From NCBI RefSeq assembly GCF_000600975.2, contig NZ_KK088653.1, forward strand, positions 310,501 to 374,500: a DNA stretch of 64,000 bases, in the 5' to 3' direction. This DNA is from Limimaricola hongkongensis DSM 17492. Lineage in GTDB: Bacteria; Pseudomonadota; Alphaproteobacteria; Rhodobacterales; Rhodobacteraceae. The position numbers and the translations under genes were made by a program. Below, one piece after another: positions 28,863-39,221 of the stretch; within the stretch, counting starts at the first letter, position 1, and every line of letters begins with the position of its first letter. The notes beneath the pieces were generated by a model. That model saw only the letters and a program-made list of their open reading frames with translations, ran no database searches and had not been told where the DNA came from.

Positions 28863-30026
28863 ATGTCCATTCGTTCCGCCATCGCCCTGACCCGCGCGCC
28901 GGGAGCCGCCTTCGTCGTGATGGGGCTCTACTGGGGTGTCTTCGCGGCGCATGTGCCGGTGTTCCGCGCCCGGCTCGGCGTCGATGACGCGCTGTTCGGC
29001 ACGCTGCTTCTGGGCTCCTCGCTCGGGCTTCTGACCACGATGTGGCTGGCGCCGCGCCTGGACCGCGCGCTTGGCCGGGCGGCGCTGCCGGTGGCGGCGG
29101 GGCTTCTGGCGCTGGCCTGGATCGCGCCGGCGCTGGCAACGGCGCCCATCGCCTTCGCGATCGGCATGGTCGGGGTCGGCATGGCGTCGGGGATCTGCGA
29201 CGTGGTGATGAACGCGCGGGTCAGCCAGATCGAGGCGCAGTCGGGCCGCTCCTTGATGAATGCCAATCACGGGCTGTTCTCGCTGGCCTACGGCCTCGCC
29301 GCGCTGGCCTCTGGCATAACCCGCGAGGCGGGGCTGCCGATGGTGATGGTGTTCGGCGCGATGGGCGTGCTGACATCGATGTTGATACCGCTCCTGTCGC
29401 GCGCCCCGGCCCCGGTCGAGGCGCCGGACGAGACCACGGCGGCCCGGCGGTTGCCGCTCTGGCCGGTGGTGCTGTGCGGCGTGGTGGTGATGATCGCCTT
29501 TCTGAGCGAGGCCACGGTCGAAAGCTGGTCGGCGCTGCATATCGAACGGACGCTGGGCGGCGGGGCGGCGCAGGGCGCGCTGGGCCCGGCGCTGCTGGGA
29601 GTGACGATGACGCTGGGCCGTTTCGGCGGTCAGGCGATCTCCGAGCGGTTCAGCGAGACGGCGGTGATCCGCATGGCGGCGATGGTGTCGGCGTTGGGGA
29701 CGGCGATCGCGGCGATGGCGCCGGTGCCGATGGTGGCCTATCTGGGTTTCGCGATCACCGGGCTCGGCATTTCGGTGATCGGTCCCATGGGGCTGGCGCT
29801 GGCGGGCCGGATGGTCGCGCCGCACCAGCGGTCGCAGGCGATCGCCCGGGTCGCGGTCATCGCCTTTTGCGCCTTTCTCGTGGCGCCGGTGCTGATGGGG
29901 GGGCTGTCAGAGGTCTTCGGATTGCGCGCGGCCTTCGGCGCCGTTGCGGCGCTCTTGCTGCTGATCCTGCCGCCGGTCATGGCGCTGCGCCGCCGTGCCG
30001 CCGCCCCGGCCGCCGTTCCGGCCTGA
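28863..30026 (+). CDS. MFS transporter
   Basis: A 387-residue integral membrane protein with about 12 hydrophobic segments. The N-terminus (TRAPGAAFVVMGLYWGVFAA) and GMASGICDVVMNARVSQIEA place it close to the YbjJ-like MFS group. Two six-helix halves with a charged middle loop (around APAPVEAPDETTAARR) are visible. Substrate unknown. The start at 28863 is chosen because the sequence from 28722 in frame lies in the rplY leader region. One TGCGTATTTGG repeat follows. Confidence 0.85.
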   Translation: MSIRSAIALTRAPGAAFVVMGLYWGVFAAHVPVFRARLGVDDALFGTLLLGSSLGLLTTMWLAPRLDRALGRAALPVAAGLLALAWIAPALATAPIAFAIGMVGVGMASGICDVVMNARVSQIEAQSGRSLMNANHGLFSLAYGLAALASGITREAGLPMVMVFGAMGVLTSMLIPLLSRAPAPVEAPDETTAARRLPLWPVVLCGVVVMIAFLSEATVESWSALHIERTLGGGAAQGALGPALLGVTMTLGRFGGQAISERFSETAVIRMAAMVSALGTAIAAMAPVPMVAYLGFAITGLGISVIGPMGLALAGRMVAPHQRSQAIARVAVIAFCAFLVAPVLMGGLSEVFGLRAAFGAVAALLLLILPPVMALRRRAAAPAAVPA

Positions 30027-30031
30027 TCCCC

Positions 30032-30053
30032 TTCACCATTCCCCAAATACGCA
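30032..30053 (-). repeat. Reversed copy of the TGCGTATTTGG element
   Basis: On the minus strand it reads TGCGTATTTGGGGAATGG and continues TGAA. It begins five bases after the MFS stop codon and is the longest match to the metK-downstream arms. Confidence 0.65.
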
Positions 30054-30166
30054 TGCGCCCGGCCCATTGCGGGGGCGACATGCGACAAGGCGGCGTGACC
30101 GCGTTGCTTGTGGTGCCGGGATGCGGGGTCTAGACAGCCTTGGCAACGATCCAAGCGAGGCGCGCG

Positions 30167-31963
30167 ATGGCCCGATCCCCCAAGACCAGTGACGAGGAGC
30201 GCGCGGGGTCGCGCGATATCGGGGCGCTGCGCGCGCTCTGGCCGTTCCTCGTGCCGTACAAGGGCATCATGACGCTGGCCGTCGCGGCGCTGGTGCTGAC
30301 CGCCTGCGTGAGCCTCGTGCTGCCGCTCGCGGTGCGCCGGGTGGTCGACAATTTCGAGGTCGATGCGGGCGCGCTGCTCGATCGGTATTTCGTCGCGGCA
30401 CTGGCGATCGCGGCGCTCTTGGCGCTGGGCACGGCGGCGCGTTACTATCTCGTCACCCGGCTCGGCGAGCGGGTGGTCACGGATATCCGCAAGGCCGTCT
30501 TCGCGCGCATGGTGGCGATGAGCCCGGCCTTCTACGAGCGGATCATGACCGGCGAGGTGCTGAGCCGGATCACCACCGACACCACCCTGATCCTGAGCGT
30601 CATCGGTTCATCGGCTTCCGTGGCGCTGCGCAATTTGCTGATTCTCGTGGGCGGCCTCGTGCTGCTGTTGCTGACATCGGCCAAGCTGACCGGTCTGGTG
30701 CTGTTGATCGTGCCCGCGATCATCGTGCCGATCGTGGTGCTGGGCCGGCGTCTGCGGGTGCTGTCGCGCCAGAACCAGGACTGGATCGCGGCCTCGTCTG
30801 GCAATGCGTCCGAGACGCTGTTGTCGGTGCAGACGGTGCAGGCCTACAGCCACGAGGCGCGCAGCCGCGCGCGGTTCGACGAGGTCACCGAGAAGAGCTT
30901 TGCCGCCGCGCGCCAGCGGATCGGCACGCGGGCGGTGATGACGGCGATCGTCATCTTCCTCATCTTCGCGGGCATCGTCGGGGTGCTGTGGATCGGCGCG
31001 CGCGACGTCAATGCGGGCGCGATGACGGTCGGTGCGCTGGTGCAGTTCGTCATCTACGCGGTGATGGTGGCGGGTGCCGTGGGCGCGCTGACCGAGATCT
31101 GGGGCGAGCTGCAGCGCGCGGCCGGCGCCACCGAGCGGCTGGTCGAGCTTCTGAACGCCGAAGACAGCCTGCGCGAACCCGGCGCGCCGCGTCTCGCGCC
31201 ACAGGCGCGCGGCGAGATCACGTTCGAGGACGTCTCCTTTTCCTACCCGTCGCGGCCCGACGTCTCCGCGCTCGATCATGTCGGCGTCACCATCCGCCCC
31301 GGCGAGACGGTGGCGCTGGTCGGCCCTTCGGGGGCGGGCAAGACGACGATGATCCAGCTTCTGCTGCGCTTTTGGGATCCGGCGACGGGGCGCGTCCTGC
31401 TCGACGGGATCGATCTGCGCGACATGGCGCGGCCCGATTTCCGCCGCCAGATGGCGCTGGTGCCGCAGGACCCGGTGATCTTCGCCGACACGGCGCGCGA
31501 GAACATCCGCTTCGGGCGGCCCGACGCCAGCGACGCGGAGGTCGAGGCCGCGGCGCGCGCCGCGGCGGCGCATGACTTCCTGATGGCGCTGCCGCAAGGC
31601 TATGACAGCCAGGTTGGCGAGCGCGGCGTGATGCTGTCTGGCGGTCAGAAACAGCGCATCGCCATCGCCCGCGCGATTTTGCGCGATGCGCCGGTGCTGC
31701 TTCTGGACGAGGCGACGAGCGCGCTCGACGCCGAGAGCGAGCGGCTGGTGCAGCGCGCGGTCGACCGGCTGGCGAGGGGGCGCACGACGCTGATCGTGGC
31801 GCACCGGCTGGCCACGGTGAAGAAGGCCGACCGCATTCTCGTCTTCGATGGCGGGCGGATCGTGGCGCAGGGCAGCCATGACGATCTCGTGGCCGAGGAC
31901 GGGCTTTATGCCCGGCTGGCGCGGCTGCAATTCACCGACGGGATGGTTCAGGCGGCGGAGTAG
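30167..31963 (+). CDS. ABC exporter, fused membrane and ATPase domains
   Basis: A 598-residue half-transporter of the MsbA/LmrA type, working as a homodimer or heterodimer in the inner membrane. Six helices occupy residues about 25-310. The ATPase domain has Walker A GPSGAGKTTMIQLLLRFWDP, Q-loop MALVPQDPVIFAD, signature LSGGQKQRIAIARAIL, Walker B VLLLDEATSALDAES and H-loop IVAHRLATVKKAD. GAGG lies six bases before ATG 30167. Substrate cannot be told; lipid or drug export is typical for the family. Confidence 0.92.
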   Translation: MARSPKTSDEERAGSRDIGALRALWPFLVPYKGIMTLAVAALVLTACVSLVLPLAVRRVVDNFEVDAGALLDRYFVAALAIAALLALGTAARYYLVTRLGERVVTDIRKAVFARMVAMSPAFYERIMTGEVLSRITTDTTLILSVIGSSASVALRNLLILVGGLVLLLLTSAKLTGLVLLIVPAIIVPIVVLGRRLRVLSRQNQDWIAASSGNASETLLSVQTVQAYSHEARSRARFDEVTEKSFAAARQRIGTRAVMTAIVIFLIFAGIVGVLWIGARDVNAGAMTVGALVQFVIYAVMVAGAVGALTEIWGELQRAAGATERLVELLNAEDSLREPGAPRLAPQARGEITFEDVSFSYPSRPDVSALDHVGVTIRPGETVALVGPSGAGKTTMIQLLLRFWDPATGRVLLDGIDLRDMARPDFRRQMALVPQDPVIFADTARENIRFGRPDASDAEVEAAARAAAAHDFLMALPQGYDSQVGERGVMLSGGQKQRIAIARAILRDAPVLLLDEATSALDAESERLVQRAVDRLARGRTTLIVAHRLATVKKADRILVFDGGRIVAQGSHDDLVAEDGLYARLARLQFTDGMVQAAE

Positions 31964-32106
31964 CCGCGCCGGCCGGGAAAATCCTTGCGCCGGGCGGAGC
32001 TTTCGCGGCGTCATGCTTGCGTGACGCGAAGGTCAGGCCCGATGCTCGTGTCAGGGATGGAGCCGCTTGGCGGCGGAAGATCGAAACCGACAGGGGAGGA
32101 ACGGGA

Positions 32107-34014
32107 ATGGGCTTTGCGGGCATGGTCGATCGCGCGGCGATCGAGGCCGAGGGCAATTGGGAGGCGCAGGGCCAGCCCCAGACGACCCATGGCCTGCTGG
32201 AGCGCACGGCGAAGGCCTTTCCAGAGCGCGCCGCGCTGAGCTTTCAGCTCTTGTCCGATCCCAAGGCCCCCGCCGAAACGCTCAGCTGGAGCGAGCTGCA
32301 CGCGAAATCGGCGCAGACCGCGAACCTGCTGCGCGAGCTGGGCGTGGGCGAAACCGACGTGGTGGCGTTTTTGCTGCCGAACTGCTCCGAGGTGATCCTG
32401 AGCTATCTCGGCGGCCAGATCGCAGGCGTGGTCAACCCGATCAACCCGCTGCTGGATGCGGGCCAGATCGGCGCGATCCTGCGCCAGACCGGCGCCAAGG
32501 TGCTGATCACGCTCAAGGCGTTTCCCAAGACCGACGTGGCGCAGAAGGCTGCCGAGGCGGTGGCGCTCGCCCCCAATGTCGAAACGGTGCTCGAGGTCGA
32601 CCTGCACCGCTACCTCACCGGCGTCAAAAGGCTGATCGTGCCGCTGATCCGGCCCAAGGTCGAGGTTCGCCACAAGGCCCGCGTGCTCGATTTCAACCGC
32701 GAGATCGCCAAGCGCCCGACCACGCTGGCCTTTGCCGACAGCCCCGGCGACCGCGTCGCAGCGCAATTTCACACCGGCGGCACCACCGGCATGCCCAAGG
32801 TGGCGCAGCACCGCTATTCGGGCATCGTCTACAATGGCTGGCTCGGCGCGCGGCTGATGTTCACGGACCGCGACAACATCATCTGCCCGCTGCCGATGTT
32901 CCACGTCTTTGCCGCCATCGTCATCATGGGCTCGTCCCTGGCGTCGGGCGCGCATGTGATTCTGCCGACGCCCGCCGGCTATCGCGGCGACGGGGTGTTC
33001 GACAATTTCTGGAAGCTGGTGGAGCGCTGGAACGTCACCTTCATGATCACGGTGCCGACCGCGATCTCGGCGCTGATGCAGCGCCCGGTCAATGCCGACA
33101 TCTCGTCTCTCAGCCTTGCCTTCTCGGGCTCGGCGCCGCTGCCCGTGGAGCTGTACAAGCGCTTCGAGGAGGCGGCGGGCGTCACCATCTGCGAAGGCTA
33201 CGGCCTGACCGAGGCGACCTGCCTGGTGTCGATCAACCCGCCCGAGGGCGAGAAGAAGGTGGGCTCGGTCGGCGTGCCGTTTCCCTATACGCAGGTGCGG
33301 ATCATCCACCCCGACACCGGCGAGGATTGCGCCCCCGACACGGTGGGCGAGATCTGCGTGTCGAGCCCCGGCGTGTCGCGCGGGCAGACCTATACCGACA
33401 CGGCCAAGAATGACGGGCTCTACTGGCCCGGCCCCGAGGATGAACGGCAGTTCCTGCGCACCGGCGATCTGGGCCGGATCGACGCGGATGGCTATGTCTG
33501 GATCACCGGGCGGGCCAAGGACCTGATCATCCGCGGCGGCCACAACATCGACCCCGCCGAAATCGAGGAGGCGCTGGCCGCGCATCCCGCCATCGCCTTT
33601 GCCGGCGCCATCGGTCAGCCCGATGCCCATGCGGGCGAGGTGCCTTGCGTCTATGTCGAGCTGGTCGAGGGGGCCGAGACGACCCGCGAGGCGCTGCTCG
33701 ACTTCGCGCGCGACCACGTGCCCGAGCGCGCGGCGCGGCCGCGCCATCTCGAGATCCTGCCCGAGCTGCCGAAGACGGCGGTGGGCAAGATCTTCAAGCC
33801 GGCGCTGCGCAAGCTGGCGATCGCGCGCATCTATGACGAGGCGCTGGCGACGGCGGGGGTGGGGGCCGAGGTGGCCGAGGTGGTCGAGGACAGCCGCCGC
33901 GGACTGGTCGCCAAGATCCGTCGCACCGGCACCGCGACCGAGACCGATGTCGCCCGTGCGCTGAACGCCTTTACCCGGCCATGGGACTGGATCGGCGATT
34001 CCGAAGGCGCCTGA
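32107..34014 (+). CDS. Acyl-CoA synthetase (AMP-forming)
   Basis: A 635-residue ANL-superfamily enzyme activating a carboxylic acid to its CoA ester. P-loop [18 protein letters not shown], adenine motif [15 protein letters not shown], hinge [20 protein letters not shown] and catalytic-lysine region [18 protein letters not shown] are all present. An extra 60-residue tail (after about 575) is longer than usual. GGAGGA precedes ATG 32107. Length and the [20 protein letters not shown] segment suggest medium or long fatty-acid type; exact substrate unknown. Confidence 0.9.
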   Translation: MGFAGMVDRAAIEAEGNWEAQGQPQTTHGLLERTAKAFPERAALSFQLLSDPKAPAETLSWSELHAKSAQTANLLRELGVGETDVVAFLLPNCSEVILSYLGGQIAGVVNPINPLLDAGQIGAILRQTGAKVLITLKAFPKTDVAQKAAEAVALAPNVETVLEVDLHRYLTGVKRLIVPLIRPKVEVRHKARVLDFNREIAKRPTTLAFADSPGDRVAAQFHTGGTTGMPKVAQHRYSGIVYNGWLGARLMFTDRDNIICPLPMFHVFAAIVIMGSSLASGAHVILPTPAGYRGDGVFDNFWKLVERWNVTFMITVPTAISALMQRPVNADISSLSLAFSGSAPLPVELYKRFEEAAGVTICEGYGLTEATCLVSINPPEGEKKVGSVGVPFPYTQVRIIHPDTGEDCAPDTVGEICVSSPGVSRGQTYTDTAKNDGLYWPGPEDERQFLRTGDLGRIDADGYVWITGRAKDLIIRGGHNIDPAEIEEALAAHPAIAFAGAIGQPDAHAGEVPCVYVELVEGAETTREALLDFARDHVPERAARPRHLEILPELPKTAVGKIFKPALRKLAIARIYDEALATAGVGAEVAEVVEDSRRGLVAKIRRTGTATETDVARALNAFTRPWDWIGDSEGA

Positions 34015-34042
34015 GAGGCAGGACGGTCCTGTCACCCTTCAG

Positions 34043-34085
34043 GGACCGCGCATGGCCGGTGCACGGCATCGGCCATGCGCGGTCC
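34043..34085. terminator. Perfect 16-bp hairpin, possible bidirectional terminator
   Basis: GGACCGCGCATGGCCG and CGGCCATGCGCGGTCC flank an 11-base loop (34059-34069). It lies between the convergent acyl-CoA synthetase gene and tRNA-Thr. There is no U-run, so termination is inferred from position. Confidence 0.5.
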
Positions 34086-34212
34086 GGCCGCACGGTGCGG
34101 CGCGCCACCGCAAGCGCCGCGCGCCCGAACAGCAGGTCGGCGCGCGTCATCCCGCGAAAGCGGTCATGCAAGGCCGGATCCCTGCGGTTTGCGGTGATTG
34201 AAAGGGGTAAGA

Positions 34213-34287
34213 TGGTGCTGCAGGAGAGGATTGAACTCTCGACCTCACCCTTACCAAGGGTGTGCTCTACCACTGAGCTACTGCAGC
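34213..34287 (-). tRNA. tRNA-Thr (anticodon GGT)
   Basis: Minus strand. Acceptor arms GCTGCAG/CTGCAGC, D-loop region TAGCTCAGTGGTAGAGC, anticodon stem CACCC/GGGTG with loop TTGGTAA (anticodon GGT), T-arm AGAGTTCAATCCTCT, and encoded CCA end. 75 bases including CCA. Confidence 0.96.
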
Positions 34288-34449
34288 ATCTCGTCTGGGC
34301 GGGCTTTTACCTGCCATGGCGGCGAGCGCAAGAGCTTTTTGCCGAGGTTGACGCTGCGGCGGGCAATCTCGGTGCGAAGACGCGTGTCCGGGGCGCGGGC
34401 CGGGCAAGGAACTGGACGGATCGGGGGGAGGACGCTATCTGCGAACCTC

Positions 34450-34605
34450 ATGAAAACACCCCGTCAGGAGCCGCCCCGCGCGGCCGATCGCAACGACCGG
34501 CTCAAGGCCGCTCTCAAGGCCAACATCGCCCGCCGCAAGGCGCAGGCGCAGGCGCAGGCGCGCGCCGCCGACCCGCGGCCCGACGACGAACAAGAGAAAG
34601 AGTAG
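34450..34605 (+). CDS. Small basic protein upstream of murA
   Basis: A 51-residue, strongly charged protein: a basic middle ([20 protein letters not shown]) and an acidic end (DDEQEKE). It ends five bases before murA and is likely co-transcribed. Small proteins of this character before murA are common in Rhodobacterales; no function is assigned. The CAGGCG repeat coding QAQAQA could vary in length by slippage. Confidence 0.65.
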   Translation: MKTPRQEPPRAADRNDRLKAALKANIARRKAQAQAQARAADPRPDDEQEKE

Positions 34606-34610
34606 CAGGC

Positions 34611-35872
<1,262 letters not shown>

Positions 35873-35876
<4 letters not shown>

Positions 35877-36346
35877 GCGAGACGCGCGACGCGACATTCG
35901 AGGAGGGCGTGCAGCGCCCGCTGCGGCTCAAGGCGCTCGATGGTGACGACGTGCAGGTGATCTCGGCGCTGGTGCAGGATTCGGTCCTGCCCGCCTCCGA
36001 GATGACCTGGAAGAAAAGCGACCGGCGTTTCGCGATGCTGCTCAACCGCTTTCGCTGGGAAGACCCTGCCACCACGCGCGAAGCCGAACGCGTGCAGGCG
36101 GTGCTGTGCATCGAGAACGTGATGGCGGTGCGCAGCCAGGGGCTCGATCCGCGCGAGCGTGACACCGTGTTGTCGGTCCTCGCGATGGTCTTTTCGCCCG
36201 GCGAGGACGGGGCCGGGACGCTGCGGCTCATTCTTGCCGGGGATGGCGAGATCGAGATCGAGATCGAGGCGCTGGAAGTGATCCTGCGCGACGTGACGCG
36301 GCCTTACGGTGCGCCGTCGGGCAAGGCGCCGAAGCACCCCGAATGA
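35873..36346 (+). CDS. DUF2948 family protein
   Basis: A 157-residue conserved protein typical of Alphaproteobacteria, with [40 protein letters not shown] and [20 protein letters not shown]. No catalytic motif is known. It is coupled by four-base overlaps to murA before it and a GNAT gene after it, so it belongs to the murA-hisD operon. Confidence 0.85.
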
Positions 36347-36840
36347 CGATCCGCCCGCTCGGTCCCGATGATCTCGCCGCCTGGCGCGCGATCCGGGCCG
36401 AGGGGCTCGGGCTGTTTCCCGAGGCCTATCTGACCACGCTCGAAGAGGAGCTGCGTCAGAGCGATGCCGAGGTCGCGCAGAGGCTGGAGCAGCGGCTGCT
36501 TCTGGGGGCGTTCGATGCGGATCGGCTGGTCGGGACCGCCGGGCTCGATCCGGTCGGGCAACAGGCCGCGGTGGCGCACCGCGTCGCGCTCACCGCGTTC
36601 TATGTCAGCCCCGATCACCACGGCACCGGCACCGCCGCGCGGCTGATGCGCGCCGCGATCGCGAAGGCCACGCAGGCGGGTTTCCTGCAGGCCGAACTCT
36701 ACGTCGCCGCCGACAACCCGCGCGCCATCCGTTTCTATGAACGCGAAGGCTTCGTGCGTCATGGCGTGTCGCCGCGCGCGGCGCGGGTGGCGGGGCGTTT
36801 CATGGATGACCTGTTCTACGTGCGGCAACTGGACGGTTGA
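36343..36840 (+). CDS. GNAT family N-acetyltransferase
   Basis: A 165-residue acetyltransferase. The acetyl-CoA loop is visible as ALTAFYVSPDHHGTGTAARL (the R/Q-x-x-G-x-G/A motif appears as HHGTGTA), with LQAELYVAADNPRAIRFYER and GFVRHGV for motif B. Substrate unknown. It overlaps the DUF2948 stop by four bases and ends 46 bases before hisD. Confidence 0.9.
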   Translation: MTIRPLGPDDLAAWRAIRAEGLGLFPEAYLTTLEEELRQSDAEVAQRLEQRLLLGAFDADRLVGTAGLDPVGQQAAVAHRVALTAFYVSPDHHGTGTAARLMRAAIAKATQAGFLQAELYVAADNPRAIRFYEREGFVRHGVSPRAARVAGRFMDDLFYVRQLDG

Positions 36841-36886
36841 GCAGGGGGGCGGGCAGGGCTATGCCCATGAGCCGAAGGAGACCGCC

Positions 36887-38197
36887 ATGCCGCACCGCCT
36901 GTCCAGCACCGAGTCCGATTTCGAGGCCCGCTTTTCCGCGCTTTTGACCATGAAGCGCGAGGACAGCCCCGACGTGGACGACACCGTGGCCGCGATCATC
37001 GCCGATGTGCGCGCGCGCGGCGATCTCGCGCTGGCCGATTACACCGCGCGCTTCGACCGGCTGCAACTGCCGCCCGAGCGGCTGCGTTTTTCGCCCGAGG
37101 AGATCGAGGCCGAATGCGCCAAGGTCTCGGAAGAGGACCGCGCCGCGCTGGAGCTGGCCGCCGCGCGCATCCGCGCCTACCACGCGCGCCAGCTGCCCCG
37201 AGACGAGAGCTGGACCGACGAGACCGGCGCGATGCTCGGCTGGCGCTGGACACCGGTCTCGGCGGCGGGGCTCTACGTGCCCGGCGGGCTCGCCTCCTAT
37301 CCCTCGTCGGTGCTGATGAACGCGGTCCCCGCCAAGGTCGCCGGGGTCGAGCGGCTCGCCGTGGTGGTGCCGACGCCGGACGGGATCGCCAACCCGCTGG
37401 TGCTGATGGCCTGCCGCATCGCGGGTGTGGACGAGATCTACCGCGTGGGCGGCGCACAGGCGATCGCGGCGCTGGCCTATGGCACCGAGACCATCGCGCC
37501 GGTGGACAAGATCACCGGGCCGGGCAACGCCTTCGTCGCCGCGGCCAAGCGCCGGGTCTTCGGTCGGGTCGGGATCGACATGATCGCCGGGCCGTCGGAA
37601 ATTCTCGTGATCGCGGATGCCGACAACGATCCCGACTGGATCGCGCTCGACCTGATGAGCCAGGCCGAGCATGACGAAAGCGCGCAGTCGATCCTGATCA
37701 CCGACGATGCCGCCTTTGGCGAGAGGGTCGCCGCCGCCGTCGAGGCGCGGCTGCAGACGCTGGAACGGCGCGCCATCGCCGGGGCGAGCTGGCGCGATTT
37801 CGGCGCCATCGTCACGGTGCGCGACATGGACGAAGCCGCCCGGCTGGCCGACCGGATCGCGCCCGAGCATCTCGAGCTGTGCGTGGCCGATCCCGAGGCG
37901 CTCTCTGCCAAGATCACCCATGCGGGCGCCATTTTCCTCGGGCACTGGACGCCGGAGGCGATCGGCGACTACATTTCGGGACCGAACCACGTCCTGCCCA
38001 CGGCACGTTCGGCGCGGTTCTCCTCTGGGCTGTCGGTGATGGATTTCGTGAAACGCACCACTCTCGCCAAGATGACCCCCGCCTCGCTGGCCGCGATCGG
38101 CCCGGCGGGCGCGCGGCTGGCCCGGGCCGAGAGCCTCGAGGCGCACGGGCTGTCGCTGACGGCGCGGCTCGAAAAGCTGAACCGGGGCGAGCCGTGA
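36887..38197 (+). CDS. hisD: Histidinol dehydrogenase
   Basis: A 436-residue zinc- and NAD-dependent enzyme catalysing the last two steps of histidine synthesis. Family marks: PGGLASYPSSVLMNAVPAKV, DKITGPGNAFVAAAKRRVFG, GIDMIAGPSEILVIADADND, the zinc/catalytic region MSQAEHDESAQSILIT, and YISGPNHVLPTARSARFSSG. GAAGGAG precedes ATG 36887. Overlaps UPF0262 by four bases. Confidence 0.97.
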   Translation: MPHRLSSTESDFEARFSALLTMKREDSPDVDDTVAAIIADVRARGDLALADYTARFDRLQLPPERLRFSPEEIEAECAKVSEEDRAALELAAARIRAYHARQLPRDESWTDETGAMLGWRWTPVSAAGLYVPGGLASYPSSVLMNAVPAKVAGVERLAVVVPTPDGIANPLVLMACRIAGVDEIYRVGGAQAIAALAYGTETIAPVDKITGPGNAFVAAAKRRVFGRVGIDMIAGPSEILVIADADNDPDWIALDLMSQAEHDESAQSILITDDAAFGERVAAAVEARLQTLERRAIAGASWRDFGAIVTVRDMDEAARLADRIAPEHLELCVADPEALSAKITHAGAIFLGHWTPEAIGDYISGPNHVLPTARSARFSSGLSVMDFVKRTTLAKMTPASLAAIGPAGARLARAESLEAHGLSLTARLEKLNRGEP

Positions 38198-38658
38198 CCC
38201 GCATCGCCGAGATCCGGCTCGACGATGCGGGCCAGCCCGCGCCGACGCCCGAGATCGAGCAGGAGCGCCGGGTCGCCGTGTTCGATCTGCTGGAGGACAA
38301 CAGCTTCTGCCTGCCGGGGCGCGAGGCGGGGCCCTATCACCTCGGTCTCGCGATCCGCGAAAAGCGGCTGGTCTTCGACGTGGCGAGCACCACGGGCGAA
38401 CCGGCGGCGGAGTTCCATCTGTCGCTCGGGCCGTTCCGGCAGGTGGTGAAGGATTATTTCCAGATCTGCGAAAGTTATTACGACGCGGTCAAGACCATGC
38501 CGCCGAGCCAGATCGAAACCATCGACATGGCGCGGCGCGGCATCCACAACGAAGGCGCGCGGGTGCTGCAGGAGCGGCTCGAAGGCAAGGCCGAGGTCGA
38601 TGTCGACACCGCCCGGCGGCTCTTCACCCTCATCTGCGTGCTGCATTTCGGGGCCTGA
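38194..38658 (+). CDS. UPF0262 family protein
   Basis: A 154-residue protein of UPF0262, a family limited to Alphaproteobacteria and normally found right after hisD. Marks: RVAVFDLLEDNSFCLPGREA, GPYHLGLAIREKRLVFDVAS, FRQVVKDYFQICESYYDAVK and MARRGIHNEGARVLQERLEG. It starts with GTG inside the hisD stop (GTGA). Function unknown. Confidence 0.92.
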   Translation: MTRIAEIRLDDAGQPAPTPEIEQERRVAVFDLLEDNSFCLPGREAGPYHLGLAIREKRLVFDVASTTGEPAAEFHLSLGPFRQVVKDYFQICESYYDAVKTMPPSQIETIDMARRGIHNEGARVLQERLEGKAEVDVDTARRLFTLICVLHFGA

Positions 38659-38659
38659 G

Positions 38660-39130
38660 ATGGAGCTGGCCGCAACATCGCAGCCGCTCCCGCAATCGGT
38701 CCTGTTCTGCTGCGACCACAACGCCGTCCGCTCGCCCATGGCCGAGGGGATCATGAAGAAGTTCTACGGCACCGACTGCTACATCCAGTCGGTCGGCGTG
38801 AAGAACGATCTCGAGATCGACGGCTTCGCCATCGCGGTCTGCGCGGAAATCGGCGTGGAGCTGCACCGGCACCGTTCGCGCAGCTTCGACGAGATGCATG
38901 ACTGGGGGGATGATCTGTCCTCCTTCGACCTGGTGCTGGCGCTGTCGCCCGCCAGCCAGCGCCGCGCGCTCGACCTGACGAGCGTCTATCACCTCGATGT
39001 GGAGTACTGGCCGGTGCTCGATCCGACCGGGCTGGGGGAGGGGCGCGAGGACCGGCTGCGCAGCTACCGCCAGACCCGCGACATGATCATCGAGCGGCTG
39101 ATCGGCCGTTGGGGCCCGCCGCGCGGCTGA
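38660..39130 (+). CDS. Low molecular weight phosphatase family protein
   Basis: A 156-residue LMW protein-tyrosine phosphatase or arsenate-reductase-like protein. The P-loop CX5R is CDHNAVRSPMAEG at about residue 18, and the general-acid loop is the DPTG of WPVLDPTGLG (the usual is DP). The gene follows UPF0262 with one base between them, the conserved position in Rhodobacterales. The physiological substrate is unknown. Confidence 0.88.
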   Translation: MELAATSQPLPQSVLFCCDHNAVRSPMAEGIMKKFYGTDCYIQSVGVKNDLEIDGFAIAVCAEIGVELHRHRSRSFDEMHDWGDDLSSFDLVLALSPASQRRALDLTSVYHLDVEYWPVLDPTGLGEGREDRLRSYRQTRDMIIERLIGRWGPPRG

Positions 39131-39173
39131 ACCTGCGGTTCGTTCGCAGGTGCTTCGGGCACGGCGCAGACGA

Positions 39174-39200
39174 AAAAGGCCGCCCCGAGGGGCGGCCTTC
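39174..39200. terminator. Bidirectional terminator between LMWPTP and PRC-barrel genes
   Basis: AAGGCCGCCCC-GA-GGGGCGGCCTT with AAAAA on its left, so the minus-strand transcript ends in a U-run. Confidence 0.88.
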
Positions 39201-39221
39201 TCGTTCAGGTCGGGACGGAGC

